From Candidatus Aenigmatarchaeota archaeon (lineage in GTDB: Archaea; EX4484-52): DNA of 50,822 nt. Numbering within the stretch: position 1 is the stretch's first letter; each line of letters starts with the position of its first letter. Positions 8,256 through 17,400 of this stretch are shown piece by piece. The stretch spans positions 1 through 50,822 of the forward strand of contig JAGLPV010000021.1 in NCBI GenBank assembly GCA_023137195.1, in the 5' to 3' direction. The notes under the pieces were generated by a model. The model saw only the letters and a program-made list of their open reading frames with translations, was not told where the DNA came from and ran no database searches. Made by a program: the position numbers and the translations under genes.

Positions 8256-9044
8256 TTACTTATTCTTAACTTTCCCTGCTTTTTCTTCCAATGAATCAAA
8301 TTCAGCTTTTATCGCTCTTTGCTCATCAACTATATTTGGAATCACATCTTTAAATGCATTTTCCACGCTTTTGACACGTGGAACAAGATCAGAAATCTTC
8401 TCTTTTAAATTCAAGCTTTCTTTCTCATTATTCTTCCTAAACATCTCAAAATTCTTTTTAATTTCATTAACCGCCGATTCAATAGCATTCACTTTCTTGT
8501 TCGTCTCCTCCAGGCTCTTGACTGTCTTTTCCTTAAACTCATATATTTCATTAAGCTTTGCGTAAAGCATTTCATTCACTATCTCTTCAACTTCTTCTAT
8601 ATTCAGCCCTTCGGTAGGTAAAGGGGGCAGATTATCCATACCTGGTTGAGACGCAGGATAATTCATATTGTTTGGATGATCTACCAGAAGCGGGTCCTGT
8701 GAAGAATATAACGCATTTTGCTGTTGTGGTGCCTGTGTATTCACCGCCTGCATTGTTTTTTCCTTTAATATCCCGGTCATCGCCGAATCTATCTGGTCAA
8801 AACCATAACCCTTCTCTTTCAGACTCTTTATTACCTCTCCCTCAGACATACCCTTACTCAATCTATCACTTATCTCTCTCTGGAGATTTTCATCAGCACC
8901 TTGTGGGACAGAAGAACTTTCCTGCCCTTCGTCCAACTCAATAGAACCCACCGGCTCCTGTAAATTGTCAAAAGAAGCAGTACTTTTCTTGGAATCATCT
9001 GCCTTTTTCTTAAGCCGTGCAAAAAGTTTGAATTTCATATTCAT
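8256..9044 (-). CDS. Hypothetical coiled-coil protein
   Basis: 262-aa ORF; basic N-terminus, low-complexity linker, long C-terminal coiled coil. Confidence 0.7.
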   Translation of the reverse strand: MNMKFKLFARLKKKADDSKKSTASFDNLQEPVGSIELDEGQESSSVPQGADENLQREISDRLSKGMSEGEVIKSLKEKGYGFDQIDSAMTGILKEKTMQAVNTQAPQQQNALYSSQDPLLVDHPNNMNYPASQPGMDNLPPLPTEGLNIEEVEEIVNEMLYAKLNEIYEFKEKTVKSLEETNKKVNAIESAVNEIKKNFEMFRKNNEKESLNLKEKISDLVPRVKSVENAFKDVIPNIVDEQRAIKAEFDSLEEKAGKVKNK

Positions 9045-9160
9045 TTGTTAATCAACTATTAGGTATATATAAAACCTACATTTTTATAATTTTCTTTTAT
9101 TGTTATAGTATCAGATATAGGTATGCAATCCTAACTGAAAAAAATAAATCAAGGAATATT

Positions 9161-9616
9161 ATGGAACAAGAAAAAACACTCGTTATATTAAAACCAGATG
9201 CAGTTCAAAGAGGCTTTATAAGTAAAATCCTGGGCAGATTCGAAGAAAAAGGAATCAAAATAGTAGCTTTAAAGATGCTTTTTGTTGAAAAAGACAGGGC
9301 GCACAAACATTACGCAGACCACAAAGAAAAACCTTTCTTTAGCGGATTAGTAGACTTTATCACTTCCGGACCGGTATGCGTAATTGCTCTTGAAGGAGAA
9401 GATGTAATAGAAGTCACAAGAAACATGGTAGGTGCAACAGACCCAAAAAAAGCCCAGCCAGGAACAATAAGACATGATTTCGGCATGCACATCGGAAGAA
9501 ATCTAATCCACGCATCAGACTCTCCCGAATCAGCAAAAAAAGAACTCGACATCTTCTTCAAGAAAGAAGAAATTGTAGAGTGGGAGCACAACCAATACAC
9601 CTGGGTCTATGAATGA
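9161..9616 (+). CDS. ndk: Nucleoside diphosphate kinase
   Basis: LVILKPDAVQRGFISKIL, GATDPKKAQPGTIRHDFG, NLIHASDSPESAKKE active-site motif. Confidence 0.97.
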   Translation: MEQEKTLVILKPDAVQRGFISKILGRFEEKGIKIVALKMLFVEKDRAHKHYADHKEKPFFSGLVDFITSGPVCVIALEGEDVIEVTRNMVGATDPKKAQPGTIRHDFGMHIGRNLIHASDSPESAKKELDIFFKKEEIVEWEHNQYTWVYE

Positions 9617-10181
9617 CCCAAAAACTTTGCGTCTCTTCATCGCCCTTGACTTCCCAAAACAAATCTGCTCAAAATTATTCTATCTGCAGGACAAAATAAC
9701 CCCGGATATCGCCAAAATAAAATGGGTAGAAGAAGAGAATTTCCACATCACTCTAAAGTTCTTAGGCGACGTTAATGAGGACAAAATACCCCAAATAAAA
9801 GAAAAATTATCTTTAATCAAATTCAAAGACTTCTCATCATCAATAAACCAATCCGGCATCTTCCCTTCCAACAATTACATCAAAGTAATCTGGCTTGGGC
9901 TAATGCCATATGAAAAAATCTGCCTTTTGCATAACAAAATCGACAATTCCCTTCTAACTTTAGACTTCACCAAAGAAGACTCTTTCCAGTCCCATGCAAC
10001 TTTGGGAAGAGTAAAATATGTCCACAAAAAAGAGTTGCTGATAGAAAAAATAAGGAAAATAGAAGAACTTATCCTGGGAGAAATATTCACCATCTCCTCT
10101 TTTTCCTTGAAAAAAAGCACACTAACAAAAAAAGGTCCTGTATACAAAGACATCGCAATATTCAACAGTAAAAGCCAATAA
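9609..10181 (+). CDS. thpR: RNA 2',3'-cyclic phosphodiesterase (LigT/ThpR)
   Basis: Two HxT motifs: FHITLKFLGDV and SHATLGRVKY; RLFIALDFP start. Confidence 0.92.
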   Translation: MNDPKTLRLFIALDFPKQICSKLFYLQDKITPDIAKIKWVEEENFHITLKFLGDVNEDKIPQIKEKLSLIKFKDFSSSINQSGIFPSNNYIKVIWLGLMPYEKICLLHNKIDNSLLTLDFTKEDSFQSHATLGRVKYVHKKELLIEKIRKIEELILGEIFTISSFSLKKSTLTKKGPVYKDIAIFNSKSQ

Positions 10182-10228
10182 ACTTAATTCTGCCATAATA
10201 TTTTTATAATTACTCGTAAAAGATATAT

Positions 10229-11440
10229 ATGTTTGATTTTTTCAAGAAAAAGATAAAGGAAACCTTCGATAAGACATTCAGGAAAGAGGAAAAAGAACCT
10301 GAAAAAGAAAGTATAAAAGAAAACCAAACTGAACCTGTCCTGGCACCTGAAACTATTCCGGAAAGCACAACAGAAAATATTGAAGAACAATCAAAGGAAC
10401 CTGAAATAAAAAGCACAACCCGAACCATTCCGGAACCCAAAATTATAAGCGAAAACCCACCGGAAAGCATAAATGAACCATCAAAGGAAAGTCCGACAGA
10501 AAGCCCAAAAGAACAGGCAAAGGAAAGTATCGCAAAAAGCGTAAAGGAAACCCTTAAAGAAACCTTCCTATCTGTAAAGAAAAAAGCAGTAGAAAAAGAG
10601 ATAACCCAAAAAGAACTGGATGCCTTTTTCTATGACATTGAGTTGGTTCTGTTAGAAAACAACGCGTCCTATGGTGCAACAAACCAGATTATAGAAAGCG
10701 CAAAAAAAGAACTTGTAGGAACCAAAGCAGACAGATTTAAATTAAAACAAGCCTTGGAAACCTCAATAAAGAACAGCATCTTTGATATTTTAAACCAGGA
10801 AAAAATTGACTTAATAGAAAAAATAAAAGAAGTAAACCAAAACGGAGAACCATGCGTAATCGTATTCCTGGGATTCAATGGCGCAGGAAAAACCACGAAT
10901 CTGGCAAAATTAGGCTCCTTGCTAAAAGAAAACGACCTAAAATGCGTTTTTGCCGCCGGAGACACCTTCAGAGCAGCAGCAATAGAACAATTAAAAAAAC
11001 ACGCCGAAATACTCAATATCCCTCTCATTTCCCACCAGTACGGTGCAGATTCTGCCGCAGTAATATTTGATGCAAAAAAATACGCCTCTGCCCACAATCT
11101 GGATGTAGTTCTATGCGACACAGCAGGACGTGTCCATACAGACAAAAACCTGATGGAAGAACTAAAGAAAATAAAAAGAGTAAACAACCCACATTTAATG
11201 ATTCTTGTAGCAGAATCCATCACCGGCTCAGACATAGAAAACCAGGTCGAGCAGTTCTGTAAAATTGGAATGGACGGCACAATACTGACAAAAACAGACA
11301 TAGACGGAAAAATCGGCTCTGCAATATCGGTGTGCTACATATCAAAAAAACCAATCTTGTATCTGTCATGCGGACAGAAATACAAAGACTTAAATGAATT
11401 TGATGCAAAAAAAGTCTTGGATAGTGTGTTTGAGGAATGA
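10229..11440 (+). CDS. ftsY: Signal recognition particle receptor FtsY
   Basis: FLGFNGAGKTTNLAKLG, AAGDTFRAAAIEQLK, DTAGRVHTD, LTKTDIDGKIGSAIS; charged low-complexity N-terminus. Confidence 0.96.
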   Translation: MFDFFKKKIKETFDKTFRKEEKEPEKESIKENQTEPVLAPETIPESTTENIEEQSKEPEIKSTTRTIPEPKIISENPPESINEPSKESPTESPKEQAKESIAKSVKETLKETFLSVKKKAVEKEITQKELDAFFYDIELVLLENNASYGATNQIIESAKKELVGTKADRFKLKQALETSIKNSIFDILNQEKIDLIEKIKEVNQNGEPCVIVFLGFNGAGKTTNLAKLGSLLKENDLKCVFAAGDTFRAAAIEQLKKHAEILNIPLISHQYGADSAAVIFDAKKYASAHNLDVVLCDTAGRVHTDKNLMEELKKIKRVNNPHLMILVAESITGSDIENQVEQFCKIGMDGTILTKTDIDGKIGSAISVCYISKKPILYLSCGQKYKDLNEFDAKKVLDSVFEE

Positions 11441-14400
11441 TTAAGTCTTCCCAACCTCCTTCTTAACTTCCTCTATTTCCACATTATTAACAGCAGACGA
11501 TTTCTTAATCTTCCAGAAAAGCAGAAGTATCACCAATATTGCCGCAACTATAATCCAATAATAAGCACTAGGTACCTTCAAACCAACCTTACTCCTCAAC
11601 TCAACAATCATCTGTGAAAACGCATAAGTATTCTGGTCTGCCCCTATAATAATACTCCCCCTACAGATATCCGCATCATTTGTCCTGACAGCAACAGAAA
11701 TAGAAAGACTCTCATTAACATCCAATGAAGGATACTCCGTCTGGTTCGTATCACTCTCAACAACAGACAGACAATCCAGTGCATCCAACTGCACACTAAT
11801 ATTTGTAAGATTCACCTCCCCTGTATTTTTCACCAGAATCGGTACTTTCGCAAGAGAATTCTTCTTCAATCTTATCCTTGAAGGAGACTCCATAATCTCA
11901 ACCCGTGCAAGCCGAAGAATCTTCAAAACCTGCAATTTGAAAAATCCGATACCTCCTTGCTCTTCACCAATCAAACCGCTTATAGGAACAACATAAAATC
12001 CAGGTTCAGTAGTTGTTGACGGCTGAACCATAACCGTCCTCAAGACACTTTCCCCAACATCCAACTTTTCAATATTTGAATCAGTATAAGCCCACCCTTC
12101 AAACTTCACTCCAACAATATCTATATTCTCAAGCATTTTCTCATCAATATTTGTTATATTCAATACGACCGGAACCGCACTCCCCTGGTAAGTAGACTGC
12201 GTAAAATTAAGCGGCTTAATCTCTAAAACAACCCTATATCCCATCTGTTTTTCTGACGGTGGTTTCGGAGGTAATGTCTCATCTGCCCTAACTTCCAACT
12301 TGTAATCTACCCCATTCGCAGAATATTCTTCAGGCGTTGGCTGTGGAGATTTTTGCGGTGTTGGTACAGGCTCTGGCTGAGGTACATACTCAATAACAGT
12401 AACATTCTTGTATAAAAAATCTTTTGACAAAAGAAACAATCCTGGATTGTAATTAGTCGACATCGACATATTAGAATACGCATACAACGGTACAACCCAG
12501 TCAGAAAAAGAACTTGAATTAAACACCAAATCAAGCGTAGCAGAATTCTTATCTGCCATTGAAGAAGAATAAGTTATCGAAAGCAAATTATTATTAATCC
12601 CTGCAGTTATATTTTTTTCTACAATATCACACATCCCTCCACCAGACGAGAACTGGCAATCAGAAACAGTAATATCATCAGGAACAGTAATATTAATCAA
12701 CACGGGTGACGGAATGGTATTATCTCCTGCAAGTGCCGAAAAAGACAAAGTTGCATTATTTACCTCATCTATCATAAAAGACCGGTTGTTATGACTCGCA
12801 TTTTCAGACACACTGAAATAATAATTCATTGATGAATTTTGCGTCAGATACAAAGTGTTTGCAAGCAAAGGATTGTGTATCTCATCAGTCTCTGTTGAAG
12901 TAAGCACATCCCTTATCTGATTCTGGTAATCCACAATCCCGTCAAATTCATAATATGAAACAGAAGAATAAGCATTCATATCTTGTGCAGGAGCAAAAAT
13001 ATATTCTATGGACACATAATTTCTCGGGTATAATGGTTTTGTAATATTAAACACAAGTGTATTATTGTCCCGCTTCTCGCACATGATTACAGGCAAAGAA
13101 TAAGTGCCGTTTGACTCATTATAAACAGTCCAGTTCACAACAGAGTTAGCAGGGCATTCAAAATAAAGAGGCTGACAATGTGTGCTTCCAACAGAACAAT
13201 AACTCTCGGTCCAGCTCTCTGTGTAGATTATATCTCTTGCCTCTGTAGCCCCTTTATTGTATAAAAACACACGATTTACAAAATACTCGCAGGTACCAAA
13301 TGTATTGTTGGAACTGCAAAGAGTCTTTTGCGGTATTGATTCCGGCATCTCCCGTATTATATTAATTTGAGGATTCAGTTGAAATGTCTCTGTTGGTTTC
13401 TTGACCAGGACAAAAAAGCCCGGGTTATAATCCCTGTTACTTTGAGGAACACTATTCATAGTATAATTCGACCGCACAATAAATCCACCTGATTCATGTG
13501 GTGAAACAACAACTTTCACATAATCACTGCTTGTTTTTGTTATATTTTTCTGCGCAATTATATCCACAGTATCTAAATCAACCAAAGTGCAGTTGACCAA
13601 TGAAGATGAAGTAGTGCATGAACTCACAACAAATCCATCAGGAAAATCTAAAGATACGCTCGAATCAGCAGGCAGACTTTCAAAAACAGAAGACAACTCC
13701 AGCTTAAAATAAGAACTCTTACCTGAAAATAAATACCTCTCCTTTTGCGTGGTCATGATATAAGTATCCACATCAAAATCAAATTCGCTTATATTTGATA
13801 GATACATATAATTGGAATAAAGAGGATTAAAATATCCATCTTCCTCTCCCGCAGGTCTCATTCCAGTCCCCTCTTCATTAATATACTGACCAATAGCAGA
13901 AAAAGAGTAATAATTGACATTATCATACAAACTCATATTTTTTGTCCCGTAAACCTTATACTCTGCAACTGCATATTCCTGTGGCTCAATGCTGTTATCA
14001 AAAGTAAATGTAATGACATTATTAGAAACTGAGCAATTATAATTATACTTGTAATTTTTTTCTTCCTCTGTCAGGCATTCAAGTCTGCGAATACTACAAT
14101 TTCCAACGCAATGTTCTGAAAGAGCATCATCAAGAGTTATATTATATGCACTTCTTGTCCCGAAATTATACAAAAACAACCTGTTCTTCACATAAATGCA
14201 ACGGTTATCATTAAACTGGCAGAAGAAATCCTGTGCCATTACTTCAGGCAATTCACGTACAATATAAAGAAAGGGATTGATTCCAAACTCTCTTTGTTTT
14301 TCTTTTGAAAGCAAAAAAATACCGGGTATGTTCTCTGTCGTATGATTGTTTATTGTATAATTCACCCCGATAAAATCTGCCTCTTCCTCGTAATTTGTCG

Positions 14401-17400
14401 CAGTAAATGTAAAATCATATGTTTGTTGATCTTGTTTTGGCAGTAACGAAGAAAAGGTTAATGTTTTATTGACACTATCCACAATGCATGAATCAAGAGG
14501 ATTTGCCGGGTTGCAGACATACAAATCCCACAAACTGTCGAAATAAAACACAACGCTTGCATTATCCACATTATCTCTCGCTTTTATCTGGACAGAAAAG
14601 TAGGTCACATTCCCTCTATCTGCAAGTCTCTGTTCTCCTGTTGTCAGTGCAATTGTATCAAAATAAAATTCAAAGGAAGCATTCTTTTTAAGATATATTT
14701 TATTTGCCTCTTCGGGGTTGAACTCCCCGTCATTTTCCCTGGAGGTAGGATATTGCGTCCCGGCAACATCCGTATAATCCATGTATGCATTGAACCAATA
14801 ATAATTTTCATTATTCTCATACATTGTTAAATTCAAAGCAGGTATATATTCATACCTCAATATCACATATCCTTTTGGCTCTATCATGGTATTTACCTCA
14901 AAATGAATATGCGACTTTTGAAGCCCTTCAATTGAATCAACAGAGCAATTATAATACGGGAGGTTCTCGATACACCTCGCGGCAACAGGATTGCATGAAG
15001 AAGTATTTGCACTGTCGCAATGGCTAAATGAAAAATCATCCAAAGATACATTTATCGCATCTTTATTTCCTCTGTTGTAAATGATTATTTTGTTTTCTGC
15101 CCACTGGCATGTCGCCCATGGATTGGAAGGGTCGCAATTATCTGTCTGGTTGATATGCTCTGCCATCTCCCTGATGATAACAAGATTAGGTGATGGAATA
15201 AAGTCCGGCTCTTCAATATAATTAGACTCCAGCTTCGTCAACAAAAATACCCCTCCAATATAATCCATATCTATATTGCCAAAACGATATGAAGCATTCA
15301 GCAAAAAGTCATTCACCTCGAGGGTGCTTACCTCTGCTGTTACAATAATTGTCTGGTTTGCATCAACTGCCTCTTTTCCCTCGCAAATTACTTGTGGATT
15401 TTCCGGGCTGTTGTCAAATTCACACGAACACAAAGGACCGCTGACATAATCTGCACTATATATAGTAAAAGAAGGAGGAAACAAAAGAGTAACATTCCAT
15501 GAACTTTCATTGCACTCATCCATCGCATTTGCCATAAAAGTCAATTTTCTTGTTGAGCCGATAGGAAAATCTCTCTCCTCTACAACCTTTGAATTCTCTT
15601 CAGAATAAGAACCAGAACCCACATCCACCCGATGTGCATCAAGCGCAAAATCAAAACCCGAACTTTTCACAAATCCAATATAAGATGCCCTGTCTGGGTT
15701 ATATAGTATGCTGTTCTCTATACTAAAAACAGATTTATTGTATTGTGTGTAATTTGCAATAGCCTGGAATTTAAACAATGAACCATTACCTGCATAAGTA
15801 GATGCTGTTTGAGGAGGACTCACATCATATTCTAAAACAACATAATCCTGGCTCTGCAGACGGTTTACATGAAAATCAACATTATCATCTGCATCAATCC
15901 CACAGGTATAATAATGAATATCATCGGCACCAACGGGAGAACTTACGCACGATTTTACCAGACTACAACCCCCTGCCTCGAAACTCGTGCATAAATCAAT
16001 ATAAGATACATCTTCTACATTGATGTCTGTTGCATATTCTCCTGAATTGAACAAAATCAATTTTACTCTAAATGTCTCGTTAAAAGTAGTCTCGGGCATT
16101 TCCCTTATTATTTTTATATTCTCTTCCTGCACAGCAGGATATGTTCTTCTTGAAAGAGTAAATATCCCCGGCATAAAATTGCTGTTTGCTGAAGAGTTGT
16201 CCTGTGTGTTGATTGAAAACATATATATTCCTGTGCTCGTCGCTTTTGCATCAAACCGTATGACTCTCTCTTCTGAATCGCTCAAATTCTTTGAAGTAAA
16301 CACGCAATTGATTATGCGGCTTATTGAATTATAACTGCATGTATTGTCTCCACCATAAACATTCAAGACACTAAGGACATCCATCCTTTCAGGGATAATA
16401 ATGCTCATCTGCTGCGGTGCAAGAGACATAGTGTCTGCTGTCTTTGCAATAAGAGATATCCGGAATGTTGTATTTTCCATCATAAGAAATTCTCTTTTCG
16501 TTGAATTCCCGTCTATTGAAATATTATAGTCAAATGATGGCTTATTTTTAAGATAAAGTATATTTGATCCAAAAGGATTATATGTCTCATCATTCTCATA
16601 AGTGCTATAATCATAATCCTGCTCATCCTTGTAATCACCGCTCATATAAAAATCATAATTGTTTATGCCCTCCGCCGTATAAAGGGATGTTTTGCTGGTC
16701 GGATGAAAAGAATATTTCAATAATACAAATGTCCCTGCCTCGATGCTGGTTATATTGTATTCTAATGTTGTTTTTGTCTGCGACGGGCTGTCTACTGTGC
16801 ACGAATAATCTCCATCAACACAATATGCACGAATGACAGAACAATTCTCATCACTGCATGAATGTGTTATTTCATCCTCCATAGTGACATTGACGGCACT
16901 CCTTGAACCGTCATTGTAGACAATCAATCTCATATCAACTCTCTCGCAGGAAGACCTGTTATTTAAACTACAGTTTTCCTTTTGTGGAATTGAATCAGGC
17001 ATTTCTCTGACAATTATCAAATGAGGAGCCATAGATGTCGTCTCACCATACAATGCATTGATAAACAATCCCGGGATATATTCATCAGATTGCATATTAT
17101 TCATGAAACTTGCATTTACATTAATCAAAAAACCGCCCTGTGCTACTGATCGGGCACTAAAATAAACAGGAAATATATGAGTCAGGTCATAGGTATCAGA
17201 CCAATATGTTATTTTATGCTCTGTGGGGGAGAAAGAACAATTAATATTGACCGAAAAAGTGCTGCATGAAGAAATAGTTATATTTTGCGGTAATGATAAA
17301 TCAATAGTCCACGGAGCAGTTAGTTCACCTTCGAACGGATCTATATTATATTTAAATATCGTTTGTCTTCCTGCACTGAATGTTCTTCTTTTATTGGGTA

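Noticed and set aside
10669-11301. 210-aa minus-strand ORF
   Set aside because: Antisense to the conserved FtsY GTPase domain.
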